A program made the position numbers and the translations under genes. DNA of 64,000 bases from Flavobacterium luteolum. Lineage in GTDB: Bacteria > Bacteroidota > Bacteroidia > Flavobacteriales > Flavobacteriaceae. Every line of letters starts with the position of its first letter. Position 1 is the first letter of the stretch. The stretch spans positions 372,001 to 436,000 of the forward strand of contig NZ_CP114286.1 in the NCBI RefSeq assembly GCF_027111275.1. The letters run 5' to 3'. Shown here piece by piece: positions 33,918 through 42,734 of the stretch. The notes under the pieces are model-generated. The model made no database searches. It saw only the letters and a list, made by a program, of their open reading frames with translations, and was not told the DNA's origin.

Positions 33918-34394
33918 TTATTTTATAATTAATTTGTTATCTACTTTTTTAGGTTTCAATTCCTGAATGCTTTGGATAAGAGGCTGTAGTTTGTCTCTTT
34001 TAATTTCTCCCGAAAGTGTTACAACGCCTCCCACAACAGTTGCACTAACACCATCATAAGCATCTACAACTTTACTAACGGACTTGTCTAAATCGGCATC
34101 TGAATTAATAACAACAGTAGCCGCAGCTTGTTCCTGATTGGCTTTTTCAATTTCGCAGGTATTAACTACAGATTTAACACCTTTGGTTGCTTTTACGCTT
34201 TTTCCAATATTTTTTTTGAACATTTCATCATCACAAACACCTGTAATTGTAGCCACACCTTCATGTACTGTAACTTGGATGTCTGGATCATTTAATTTTT
34301 CATTAATTGCTTTTTCAATATCGGCATCACTGGGTTTGCACGACACCAAAAAAACACTGAGACTCATTCCTAATAAAATTGATCTAATTTTCAT
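33918..34394 (-). CDS. BON-domain lipoprotein
   Basis: The 158-residue protein has a lipoprotein signal peptide with lipobox LVSC (Cys19). Two BON domains follow: about 25-82 (INEKLNDPDIQVTVHEGVATITGVC) and 92-157 (ATVVGGVVTLSGEI). BON domains occur in periplasmic or outer-membrane stress proteins such as OsmY and bind lipids. It is the first gene of a two-gene unit with the BON-LysM protein, which suggests a shared role in osmotic or envelope stress, by inference only. Confidence 0.82.
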   Translation of the reverse strand: MKIRSILLGMSLSVFLVSCKPSDADIEKAINEKLNDPDIQVTVHEGVATITGVCDDEMFKKNIGKSVKATKGVKSVVNTCEIEKANQEQAAATVVINSDADLDKSVSKVVDAYDGVSATVVGGVVTLSGEIKRDKLQPLIQSIQELKPKKVDNKLIIK

Positions 34395-34478
34395 AATGAT
34401 AGGTTTTAATAATTAACTCCTTAAAGTTAAACAAATTAAATATCAACAAGTTATATGATATTGTTATGATATTTGTAA

Positions 34479-34676
34479 ATTTTCCAGCAATTTAACTTTT
34501 ATCAACTTCTAAAAATTATTCAAAAAAAAACGCAAAAAGAAATTTCTGATAAAGAAAAAACAGAAGCAAAATTGGAAACTTTCAGTCGATACATTATCAT
34601 TTCTTTGATTGTCAACATCGTATTATTTCTGATTTTACTCTTTGTTATTTTGAAGAAAAAGAATTTCGCTAAATAA
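34479..34676 (+). pseudogene. Open frame without a start codon, ending in a membrane helix
   Basis: A 65-codon open frame follows a TAA at 34476-34478 and ends at TAA 34674-34676. It lacks any ATG, GTG or early TTG. It encodes a charged helix (QKEISDKEKTEAKLETFSRY) followed by one strongly hydrophobic helix (about 24 residues) and a KKKNFAK tail, which looks like a genuine single-pass membrane protein end. It could be the remnant of a gene that lost its 5' part, or chance. It occupies most of a 343-base gap before dnaX. Confidence 0.35.
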
Positions 34677-34710
34677 CTAAAATCGGTTTTAAACAACGAA
34701 ACAAAAGTCA

Positions 34711-34718
34711 TATATTTG
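34711..34718 (+). promoter_or_regulatory. -7 promoter element for dnaX
   Basis: TATATTTG matches TAnnTTTG, 19 bases before the dnaX ATG. Confidence 0.6.
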
Positions 34719-34737
34719 CTATCGAATAAAAAAGAAT

Positions 34738-36494
34738 ATGGAACAATTTGTAGTATCGGCACGTAAATATCGCCCGCAGACCTTTAAGGATGTTGTGGGG
34801 CAAAAAGCCATTACCAACACTTTGTTAAATGCTATAGAAACCAATCACTTGGCTTCTGCTCTTTTATTCACAGGACCGCGTGGAGTTGGAAAAACAACCT
34901 GCGCTCGTATCTTGGCTCGAAAAATAAATCAGCCTGGATATGATGATCCTACCGAAGATTTTGCCTTTAACGTTTTTGAGCTGGATGCTGCCTCAAACAA
35001 CTCGGTTGATGATATTCGTAATCTTATCGATCAGGTTAGAATCCCGCCACAGACTGGACAATACAAAGTATATATCATTGACGAGGTTCATATGTTGTCT
35101 TCGGCCGCTTTTAATGCTTTTCTTAAAACATTAGAAGAACCGCCAAAACATGCTATTTTCATTTTGGCTACAACAGAGAAACACAAAATCCTTCCAACGA
35201 TTTTATCTCGTTGTCAGATATTTGATTTCAAAAGAATTACGGTAAAAGACGCTAAAGAACATTTAGCAGATGTTGCCGAAAGTCAAGGAATCGTTTTTGA
35301 AGACGATGCATTGCACATTATTGCTCAAAAAGCAGATGGCGCCATGCGTGATGCTTTGTCTATTTTTGACCGTGTAGTTTCGTATTGCGGAACAAATTTG
35401 ACTCGCCAAGCCGTAACCGAGAACCTAAACGTCTTAGATTACGAAACCTATATTTCGATTACTGATTTACTTTTGGAAAATGAAATTCCGAAACTATTAT
35501 TAGCATACAATGATATCTTAGCAAAAGGTTTTGATGGACATCATTTTATTGCAGGTTTGGCTTCACATTTCAGAGATTTATTAGTAAGCAAAACGCCTTC
35601 GACTATTGCTTTATTAGAAGTTGGCGAACAAGCACAGCAAATGTATGCCGTTCAATCACAGAAATGTTCTCAGGAATTTTTACTTAAAGGGATTGACATT
35701 GCAAACGACTGCGATTTAAAATACAAATTAAGTCAGAATCAACGCCTTTTAGTTGAATTATGCTTGATGCAATTGGCCTCTATCAACTTTGATGGAGAAA
35801 AAAAAAAGCTGAGCAATTCATAATTCCGCCCGTTTACTTTAAAAATGGAGGTTATTCTATAGTTGAAGTCCAAAATCCAAAGCCTAAAGTTGAAAGTTCT
35901 GTTGCAACTGAGAATCAAACTTCTCAAGCTGTAACTGAAACTAAAACTGCCATTTCTCAACCGCAACACGCTACTGAAACTCCAAAAGTTCAAACTCCTG
36001 AAGCTCCAAAAACAGAGGCAAACGGTGCTCCTAAAGTTTCTGCTTTTTCTCTTGCCAGTATCCGCAAGAAAAAAGAAATGGAAGCCAGCGGCAAGACATA
36101 TGTTAAACCTACTTCTGCTTATTTAACTGAAGAATTTAATGAAACCGATATGCGTCTTCACTGGAACAAATATGCAGAACGTTTAGGCCAAAAAGGTCTT
36201 AAGATTATGGAATCGATTCTATTGATTAGCGATCCTGTTCTGAATGGCACAACAATCTCTTATGAATTGCCAAACGAAGGTTCTAAATTGGATTTTGAAG
36301 GTCAAATGAATGGTTTATTAGGATATTTAAAAGGTCACTTACATAATCATGATATTACAATTGAAGTAATTGTAAACGAAGAGATTAAAGCAGTAAGAGC
36401 TCTTAACGATCAAGATCGATACAATCGTTTCTTAGAAATCAATCCAAGCATTGAACTTTTACGCACTACATTTGGATTGGATATAAATCTTTAA
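34738..36494 (+). CDS. dnaX: DNA polymerase III subunit gamma/tau; full product needs a -1 shift
   Basis: DnaX is the clamp-loader ATPase that also tethers polymerase III. Walker A GPRGVGKT is at residues 46-53, Walker B DEVH at 115-118 and the sensor SRC at 157-159. The zinc-finger cysteines usual between Walker A and Walker B are absent. Reading in the first frame ends at 35821-35823 after 361 residues, four codons past a run of ten A. The -1 frame continues as AEQFIIPPVYFKNGGYS through a Pro/Lys/Thr-rich linker and a folded C-terminal domain to 36494, about 585 residues. The continuation looks like normal DnaX tail, so both a short gamma-like and a long tau-like product are likely. A true indel or sequencing error in the A-run is the alternative. 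Confidence 0.85.
35798..35807 (+). promoter_or_regulatory. A10 slippery run in dnaX (recoding or transcriptional slippage site)
   Basis: Ten A between GGAG and GCTG. In-frame codons read GAA AAA AAA AAG CTG AGC AAT TCA TAA; the -1 frame reads through AAA GCT GAG CAA. It contains the A-AAA-AAG heptamer used by E. coli dnaX. No strong downstream hairpin is visible, which favours polymerase slippage as in Thermus dnaX. Confidence 0.65.
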
Positions 36495-36545
36495 TCTCTT
36501 GTTTCTACCACAAATCAATTCATTCTGGTAATTTATAACAAAGTT

Positions 36546-37124
36546 TTATTTGTTTTTGAGTCCGAGATTGTAGACTTTCTCAAGCCATTTCTTTCTTTGC
36601 TCTTCGTTAGAACCTTTTATAATTCCGACGTAACTCACTCTGACAGGTTTTACACCGCAAAACTCCAAAGTAGATTTCTTTAACTGGTTTACGCTTGGCC
36701 TTCCAAAAAACAAGCGATAATACCAGCCTGGCTGATCTAAAGTTGTGATAATATGAGCTGTTTTACCTTTTAGCAATTTATCCCACCAAACCGAATTTTC
36801 GCGATACTGAAATGTCATTCCTGGTAAAAACAAACGATCTATAAATCCTTTTGTTATCGCTGGGAGTCCGCCCCACCAAACGGGATGAATCCAAACCAGA
36901 TGATCTGCTCTTTTTATTTTCTCCCACGATTCTAATAAATCTGGTTCTAAGCCTGTTCTTTTTTGATAACCAAATTTTAGATTTGGATTGAAATTTAAAT
37001 TGGCAATTGTGATGGTTTCAACTTGTGCACCAGAAGCAATTGCTCCGCTTTTATAAGATTCAGCAATTCCGAAATTGAAACTTTCTGAATTTGGGTGTCC
37101 GTTTATTATTAGTATTTTTTTCAT
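36546..37124 (-). CDS. NAD(P)H-dependent flavin oxidoreductase, flavodoxin-like fold
   Basis: The 192-residue protein belongs to the NQO1/KefF/MdaB group. It has the FMN phosphate-binding opening MKKILIINGHPNSESFNFGIAESY, the conserved WIHPVWWGGLPAITKGFIDRLFLPG that covers the isoalloxazine ring, and ITTLDQPGWYY. Such enzymes reduce quinones or other electrophiles by two electrons using NAD(P)H. Length is normal for the family. It has a -7 element 13 bases upstream and a small palindrome (GGACA-AA-TGTCC, 37169-37180) near the -33 position. The Crp/Fnr-type regulator gene ends 107 bases away. Confidence 0.88.
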   Translation of the reverse strand: MKKILIINGHPNSESFNFGIAESYKSGAIASGAQVETITIANLNFNPNLKFGYQKRTGLEPDLLESWEKIKRADHLVWIHPVWWGGLPAITKGFIDRLFLPGMTFQYRENSVWWDKLLKGKTAHIITTLDQPGWYYRLFFGRPSVNQLKKSTLEFCGVKPVRVSYVGIIKGSNEEQRKKWLEKVYNLGLKNK

Positions 37125-37137
37125 ATTTATGTTTTTT

Positions 37138-37145
37138 CAAAAATA
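37138..37145 (-). promoter_or_regulatory. -7 promoter element for the oxidoreductase gene
   Basis: On minus this is TATTTTTG (TAnnTTTG), 14 bases before the ATG. Confidence 0.5.
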
Positions 37146-37189
37146 CTATTAGTACATTTTCTTTTACTGGACAAATGTCCTGAAAAGTC

Positions 37190-37206
37190 TTTTTTGCCAC
37201 AGATTA
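37190..37206. repeat. Dispersed short repeat, copy 2
   Basis: Same 17-base word ttttttgccacagatta as at 22538-22554, here extended by a second ACAGATTA. Confidence 0.5.
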
Positions 37207-37231
37207 CACAGATTAAAAGGATTTTTTAAAT

Positions 37232-37795
37232 CTAAAAAACAATAGCCTTTCTAATTCTGCTTAAATGTCTTGGAGTAATTCCTAAATACGAAGCCAAATA
37301 TTGCAACGGGATTAACTGAATATAGTTTTGATGATTTGTGCAAAGTTCTTCGTAACGTTCTGCGCCTGATAATTTTTGAAACGAAATCATTCTTTTATGC
37401 AGGTTTACAAATTCTAATTCAGTCAATTTCCTGCCTGTTTCCTGCCAATTAAAACCTGATTGATAGAGCTTTTCTAAACCTTTTCGGTCTAAAATCTGTA
37501 ATTCTGTATCGGTTAAAGCCTGAATATTTTCTTCTGCTTTTTCTTGGGTAATAAAACTGGCAAAAGAAGCCATAAATTCATTTTCAAAAGCAAAACAATT
37601 GGTAATTTCGTCGCCTTTGTGATTGACAAAAAAGGAACGGAGAATTCCTTTTTCTATAAAAACAATTTCGTTGCAAACCTGATTTTCAGTCAAGAGAAGT
37701 TCTCCTTTTTTTAATGTCCGAAATGTAATCAAACCATCTAAAAGGCTTAATTCATCATCTGAAAAATCTTGAATGGACTGGAAAACAGTTTTCAT
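37232..37795 (-). CDS. Crp/Fnr-family transcriptional regulator
   Basis: The 187-residue protein has a cyclic-nucleotide-binding-like beta roll (about 1-115; LITFRTLKKGELLLTENQVCNEIVFIEKGILRSF) and a C-terminal helix-turn-helix (about 155-180; YLASYLGITPRHLSRIRK). It lacks the Fnr iron-sulfur cysteines and a clear RxS cAMP motif, like most Bacteroidota Crp-like regulators of 180-195 residues. It begins 3 bases after the TMEM175 gene stop, so it is cotranscribed with that channel. A likely target is the neighbouring oxidoreductase, but that is inference. Confidence 0.85.
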   Translation of the reverse strand: MKTVFQSIQDFSDDELSLLDGLITFRTLKKGELLLTENQVCNEIVFIEKGILRSFFVNHKGDEITNCFAFENEFMASFASFITQEKAEENIQALTDTELQILDRKGLEKLYQSGFNWQETGRKLTELEFVNLHKRMISFQKLSGAERYEELCTNHQNYIQLIPLQYLASYLGITPRHLSRIRKAIVF

Positions 37796-37798
37796 AAA

Positions 37799-38380
37799 TT
37801 AATCCTCAGAAGCAAAAACGCGTTCAATTCTTTTATCTGGAATAAGCCAAAGCATAGCCACAATAAAATAAGCTGCTCCTGAAATCCATTGATTATAAAA
37901 TGCAGTGACAATTCCGATTACATATAAAACTAAGGAGATTTTACCTTTAAAATCCTTTTTAAGCACTCTTCTCAAAGCCGAATCATTTCCTTCACTGCAC
38001 ATAATGGTATATTGCAGAATAACATACGAAATTGCAGAAAGCAGCAAAATAGTTCCATATAAACTCATTGCGGCCTTTTCAAAATTATGCTCTCCCATCC
38101 AAGCGGTAGAAACAGGAATTAAGGAAAGCCAAAACAAAAAGTGTAGATTACTCCATAATACCTTTCCGTTTACTTTTGACAATCCATGAAGTAAATAATG
38201 ATGGTTATTCCAATATATTCCAACGTAAATAAAACTCAAAACATAACTTAAAAACTTTGGGATAAGAGGTTTTAAATCTGAAAACTCATGCCCTTCCGGC
38301 GCTTTGATTTCCAAAATCATAATCGTAATAATGATTGCCAAAACGCCATCACTAAAAGCTTCAAGTCTGCCTTTATTCAT
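37799..38380 (-). CDS. TMEM175-family (DUF1211) potassium channel
   Basis: The 193-residue membrane protein starts MNKGRLEAFSDGVLAIIITIMILEI, the signature RxxxFSD first helix of the TMEM175 family. In bacterial members this helix lines the potassium pore of a tetramer. Six membrane helices can be drawn, including FLSYVLSFIYVGIYWNNHHYL and SNLHFLFWLSLIPVSTAW. Length matches bacterial single-repeat TMEM175 proteins. It is placed 20 bases after ppx and 3 bases before the Crp-like gene. Confidence 0.9.
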   Translation of the reverse strand: MNKGRLEAFSDGVLAIIITIMILEIKAPEGHEFSDLKPLIPKFLSYVLSFIYVGIYWNNHHYLLHGLSKVNGKVLWSNLHFLFWLSLIPVSTAWMGEHNFEKAAMSLYGTILLLSAISYVILQYTIMCSEGNDSALRRVLKKDFKGKISLVLYVIGIVTAFYNQWISGAAYFIVAMLWLIPDKRIERVFASED

Positions 38381-38400
38381 TTACAAAGAAAATATAAATA

Positions 38401-39297
38401 TTAAATTTTACCGAAATACATTGCTTTTACAATACCATCAGAAAGTCCGATTTTAGGAACATAAATCTGGCGTGCACCGCTCCATTTCATCGCATTAAGA
38501 TAAATACGAGTTGCATGGATAATTACGTCGGCACGGTCAGAATTCAGTCCTAATTCGGCAATTCTCTGTTCGTAAGTCAATGAATTTAAAAATGCGTACT
38601 GTGAGTTAACATAAATGTAAGAAAGCGGTTTTTCCTGCTGTTTTCCAGACATTTTAAACAACTTATTGATGTTTCCTCCAGAACCAATCAGTGTTACCTC
38701 ATCGTAATCTGCCGTGTTGGTTTTAATCCATTTTTCGATCTCATCCCAAACTGAATCATGAACCATATTATTCAGTAAACGAACAGTTCCCGCTTTGAAA
38801 GATCTTGAAGTAATCATTTTTCCGTCAGAGAATAAAGTAAATTCGGTACTTCCACCTCCAACATCCACAAATAAATAGGTTTCGTCTGACTTGATTAAAT
38901 GATGCAAATCTGTAGAAGCAATAATTGCTGCTTCTTTTTTACCGTCGATAATCTCTATTTTAATGTCGGCTTTTTTCTTAATTAAAGCCACAACTTCTTT
39001 AGCATTATATGCCTCCCGCATTGCAGAAGTTGCAAACGCCATATAGCGTTCTACTTTATGTACTTTCATCAAAAGATTGAATGCTTTCATCGCATCAACC
39101 ATTCGATCTATATTTTCTGGTGAAATTTCTCCAACCGTGAAGGCGTCTTGTCCTAAACGAATTGGCACACGAACAAGGGAACTTTTATTAAACTGCGGTT
39201 CTTTACCTTCTTGTTCCACAACGTTAGCGATCAAAAGCCTCATGGCATTTGAACCGATATCTATCGCTGCAAACTTCCTAATATTAATCATGCTCAC
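38401..39297 (-). CDS. Ppx/GppA exopolyphosphatase-like phosphatase
   Basis: The 298-residue protein has the ASKHA-fold phosphate motifs AAIDIGSNAMRLLIA (about 10-24), FVDVGGGSTEFTLF (about 142-155) and GSGGNINKLF. It lacks the C-terminal HD-type domain of E. coli Ppx and GppA, as is usual in Bacteroidota. It hydrolyses terminal phosphates of polyphosphate or pppGpp; the preferred substrate cannot be read from sequence. It lies 27 bases after ppk1, supporting polyphosphate. A second in-frame ATG two codons on (MINIRKF) is an alternative start. Confidence 0.88.
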   Translation of the reverse strand: MSMINIRKFAAIDIGSNAMRLLIANVVEQEGKEPQFNKSSLVRVPIRLGQDAFTVGEISPENIDRMVDAMKAFNLLMKVHKVERYMAFATSAMREAYNAKEVVALIKKKADIKIEIIDGKKEAAIIASTDLHHLIKSDETYLFVDVGGGSTEFTLFSDGKMITSRSFKAGTVRLLNNMVHDSVWDEIEKWIKTNTADYDEVTLIGSGGNINKLFKMSGKQQEKPLSYIYVNSQYAFLNSLTYEQRIAELGLNSDRADVIIHATRIYLNAMKWSGARQIYVPKIGLSDGIVKAMYFGKI

Positions 39298-39324
39298 TTA
39301 ATGATTTGAAATTGGTATTTATTA

Positions 39325-41403
39325 TTAATTTATTTTTTGAGGAACCTCATCTAGTATCGCTACTTTATTCTGATAATATTTATAGGTCTCAAATTGCGCT
39401 CTAAATGGGGCATGATGATTTTTGGGCTTATATTTATTATCCAATTTATAAGAATGATATCTCACTTTTACGTTTCCTTTCCAGGCAATATTGAAGTTGT
39501 CAATCAATTCTTTCTTAATTTCAAGGTCATAAATCGGACAGGTTACTTCGACTCTTCCATCAAGATTTCTGGTCATAAAATCGGCAGACGAAATATAAAC
39601 TTCGGTTAAACCAGCATTTCCAAAAATATAAACTCTCGAATGTTCTAAGTAATTATCTACAATACTTATAGCCTCGATATTTTCACTCATTCCAGGAATT
39701 CCAGGAATCAAAGAACATATTCCTCTAACTTGCAATTGGATTTTTACTCCGGCATTGCTTGCTTCGTATAATTTATCGATCATTTTAAAATCAGATAAAC
39801 TATTCATTTTTAACTTTATATGTGTTTTTCTACCTGCAAGCGCATGCAGAATTTCACGGTCAATCAGTTTTATGAATTTGCTCCTTGTATAATGAGGCGA
39901 TACGATTAAATGTTTGTATCTGTGAACTCTATAATTGATATCGAAAAACTCAAATATTTTTGATGTGTCTTTTAAAATTCCCTGATGGCATGTAAACAAT
40001 GTTACATCGGTATAGATTTTTGCTGTCGACTCATTGAAGTTTCCAGTTGAAATAAATCCGTAACGACGGTTTTTACCTTCTTCCATTCTTTCAATTACGC
40101 AAATCTTACTGTGCACTTTCAATCCTTTGATACCAAAAATAAGTTCGATGCCTTCTGTCTGCATTTGTTCTGCATACGAAATATTCGATGCTTCATCAAA
40201 ACGTGCCTGAAGCTCGATTTGCACTACTACCCTTTTACCATTTTTGGCCGCATTTATTAGCGAACTGATAATCTGTGAATTCTTCGCTAAACGATATAAT
40301 GTAATTTTTATGCTAGTTACTTTTGGATCTAAAGCAGCTTCACGCAAAAATCTAGTTAAATAGGAGAATGACTGATATGGCGCATGAACCAAATAATCTT
40401 TTTTAGAGATTTTTTCTAAAATACTTCCTTCCAAACTCAAACCTGGAACCGGCAATGGTTCGTTTGGTTTATACAATAAATCGTATCTGCCTAGATTTGG
40501 AAAACTCATATAATCACGACGATTATGATATCTTCCTCCTGGAATTATACTATCTGTTTCTACAATTTTCATTTTATCCAAGAAAAATTGAAGTGTGTCT
40601 TCTTCAATTAAATTGTCATAAATAAAACGAACAGGTTCTCCAATTCGGCGATCTTTTACAGAGTTCGAAATTTTTTCAAGCATACTTTTACTCAAATCGC
40701 TATCAATATCCAACTGCGCATCGCGTGTAATTTTAATCATGTGAGCAGAAACGCTCTTATAATTAAATATATTAAAGATGTTTTTTAGCTTGAAACGAAT
40801 AACATCATCAATTAAAATGACATATTGCTTTTCGTCATCAGAAGGAAGAACAACAAACCTGTTAATGTTTTTGGGAATCTCAATTAAAGCATAACGAACC
40901 TCATCATTTGCCAATTCTAAACGAACTGCCAAATATCCTAAGGTATCTTTTAGAATTGGAAAAACGGCTAAATCATTCAAAATGATGGTTACCAATTCTG
41001 GACTTAACTTTTGGGTATAAAAATCTTTTAAAAAACATTCTTGTTTTGGTGAAATCTGCGTTTCGTTTATAATAAAAATATTTTCAGATTCAAGCTCTGC
41101 TTCAATATTTCCAAGTATACGCAAACTTTCAGATTGCTGCTGAATTACGATTTCGGTAATGTCTTTAATTAATTGATGGGCAGAAATACCACCCAAATAT
41201 TTTTCGCCAGAAATACCAGAAAGGCTTAATCTTCGAATGGCCGCATACCGAACTCTAAAAAATTCATCTAAATTGTTTGAAAAAATTCCAACAAAACGCA
41301 GTCTGTCTAAAAGTGGTACTGTATTGTCTGCTGCTTCCTGAAGCACTCTTGCATTAAACGCTAGCCAGCTTTTTTCTCTATCGATATATTTCTGTTCGTA
41401 CAC
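39325..41403 (-). CDS. ppk1: Polyphosphate kinase 1
   Basis: Ppk1 reversibly polymerises the gamma phosphate of ATP into long-chain polyphosphate. The 692-residue protein has the usual four-domain layout: an N-terminal helical domain starting YIDREKSWLAFNARVLQEA, the head domain, and two phospholipase D-like domains. The catalytic phosphohistidine motif VHSK is at about residue 431, followed by FISTGNFNESTAKIYTD. A conserved C-terminal segment includes ISSADFMTRNLDGRVEV. It is complete. It sits 5 bases after sixA and 27 bases before the ppx gene, forming a polyphosphate synthesis and degradation unit. Confidence 0.96.
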   Translation of the reverse strand: MYEQKYIDREKSWLAFNARVLQEAADNTVPLLDRLRFVGIFSNNLDEFFRVRYAAIRRLSLSGISGEKYLGGISAHQLIKDITEIVIQQQSESLRILGNIEAELESENIFIINETQISPKQECFLKDFYTQKLSPELVTIILNDLAVFPILKDTLGYLAVRLELANDEVRYALIEIPKNINRFVVLPSDDEKQYVILIDDVIRFKLKNIFNIFNYKSVSAHMIKITRDAQLDIDSDLSKSMLEKISNSVKDRRIGEPVRFIYDNLIEEDTLQFFLDKMKIVETDSIIPGGRYHNRRDYMSFPNLGRYDLLYKPNEPLPVPGLSLEGSILEKISKKDYLVHAPYQSFSYLTRFLREAALDPKVTSIKITLYRLAKNSQIISSLINAAKNGKRVVVQIELQARFDEASNISYAEQMQTEGIELIFGIKGLKVHSKICVIERMEEGKNRRYGFISTGNFNESTAKIYTDVTLFTCHQGILKDTSKIFEFFDINYRVHRYKHLIVSPHYTRSKFIKLIDREILHALAGRKTHIKLKMNSLSDFKMIDKLYEASNAGVKIQLQVRGICSLIPGIPGMSENIEAISIVDNYLEHSRVYIFGNAGLTEVYISSADFMTRNLDGRVEVTCPIYDLEIKKELIDNFNIAWKGNVKVRYHSYKLDNKYKPKNHHAPFRAQFETYKYYQNKVAILDEVPQKIN

Positions 41404-41408
41404 TGTAA

Positions 41409-41894
41409 TTATTTTAAATCTTTGGGGAAAATAGTTTTATGTGTTTTGCCCTTATGGATCGTGTCCCAGCTGTCGGCATCAAATTGTAAAGATACAAAGC
41501 CTGAAGTTGGAACATTTTCTATAAAAACATCCCCAAATTTATTAACAAAATTTGTAATAGCCTCGTTATGTCCGAAAAGAATAACGCTTTCAAAACTATT
41601 ATCACATGATTTAATAACTTTTTCGAGTTGCCTTTCATCAAAAGTGTATAAATCATCTCTAAAAATGATACTCTCTAAAGGATAGGATAAGTTTTGCGCA
41701 AAAATTAAAGCAGTTTCTGAGGCTCTCGCAGCAGTACTGCTCCACATTATATATGTCTTAGGAAGATACCCTGAAATATTTAATGAAACATCATGCGCAT
41801 CTAAAATTCCCCTTTTCATTAACGGACGATCAAAATCTTTTAAAGGTGCTTCCCAGCTAGATTTGGCATGACGAATTAAAATAAGATTTTTCAT
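41409..41894 (-). CDS. sixA: SixA-like histidine phosphatase
   Basis: The 161-residue protein has the histidine-phosphatase motif LILIRHAKSSW at residues 3-13 (nucleophile His8), the second arginine in WSSTAARASETA, and the acid/base histidine in ILFGHNEAI. This is the short SixA branch, which removes phosphate from histidine phosphotransfer proteins in E. coli. It is the first gene of a unit with ppk1 and ppx; a role in polyphosphate metabolism is possible. Length matches SixA. Confidence 0.88.
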   Translation of the reverse strand: MKNLILIRHAKSSWEAPLKDFDRPLMKRGILDAHDVSLNISGYLPKTYIMWSSTAARASETALIFAQNLSYPLESIIFRDDLYTFDERQLEKVIKSCDNSFESVILFGHNEAITNFVNKFGDVFIENVPTSGFVSLQFDADSWDTIHKGKTHKTIFPKDLK

Positions 41895-42337
41895 AAACAG
41901 CAGAATTTAAAAACCTGATGTCCAGGTTATTTTTAATTAAGTTCTAATTTACAAAAGATATTTTAAACCTTCTCCTTTTTTTATTTCTGTTAACATTATA
42001 ACGAAATTTTAACAAGAATAAACAATTCTCAAAATGTTAACAATTGGAAAATCATAGAAAAACAAAAATTGCATTTTATGTACTTCGTCTATAAAATTAG
42101 TATTTAGTCGATAATGTGACAGTTCGCAATATTTTAACTAATTATTTGATTATTAGTTATTTATAATATTTCAAATAAACCAATTACCGCTAATAAAGCA
42201 AAAAAATGTACGAAAAAATTTCACTTTTTAGAGTTAAAAAAAAGCGTTTTTGAGTCAATTTTGGATGAAAAAACAACACTTCAACGAGTTTTTAGGTTAG
42301 TTACAGATAAAAAAATAATATTAGAAAAACTCTAATA
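41895..42337. other. AT-rich gap between divergent units
   Basis: About 440 bases with no usable open frame, between sixA (minus) and the promoter ahead of the adhesin locus (plus). Very AT-rich; I see no strong hairpin, tandem repeat or RNA gene. Confidence 0.55.
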
Positions 42338-42345
42338 TAACTTTG
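42338..42345 (+). promoter_or_regulatory. -7 promoter element ahead of the adhesin locus
   Basis: TAACTTTG matches TAnnTTTG, 45 bases before the small frame at 42391 and about 390 bases before the giant adhesin. It is the only full match I see between sixA and the adhesin gene. Confidence 0.55.
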
Positions 42346-42390
42346 ATTCTGTTAAAATTTCATAAATACTTTAAAACTAAATCTTAAGTT

Positions 42391-42621
42391 ATGAAAACAA
42401 AATCTACTCTTGAAAAAGCAGTAAAATTTGTAAGCAATTGTAAGTTTATTTTTTTCTCGAAGAAAAACATTTTTACTAAAAACATTTTTTGCGCACTATC
42501 ATTTTTAACCATAACACTTTTTCATGCTGAAAATGTCGATTCGCACCTAAGCAATTTAGATAATTCTAACCAAGCATCTAAAATGATTTACTTAAATGAT
42601 AGCCATCTTTTGCTGAATTAA
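42391..42621 (+). CDS. Possible small protein upstream of the adhesin gene
   Basis: The 76-residue frame encodes a basic N-terminus, one hydrophobic segment (NIFCALSFLTITLFHA, about 31-46) and a polar tail. No family is recognised. It lies 45 bases after a -7 element and 113 bases before the adhesin gene. It could be a real small exported protein, a leader peptide for the operon, or a chance frame. The long basic region before the hydrophobic stretch is atypical for a signal peptide. Confidence 0.4.
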   Translation: MKTKSTLEKAVKFVSNCKFIFFSKKNIFTKNIFCALSFLTITLFHAENVDSHLSNLDNSNQASKMIYLNDSHLLLN

Positions 42622-42734
42622 AAACCTCCCTTTTGATTTTACCGAGCCCTAATGTCATTTTATAGTTTAATAAAAAGGCAATCCAAAAACACAATCTGAT
42701 TTAAAATATCAATAAACCGATAAAAGCTATCAAT

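Noticed and set aside
34520..34762. 80-codon minus-strand frame before dnaX
   Set aside because: Low complexity and runs into the dnaX promoter and start; the plus-strand start-less frame in the same place looks more protein-like.
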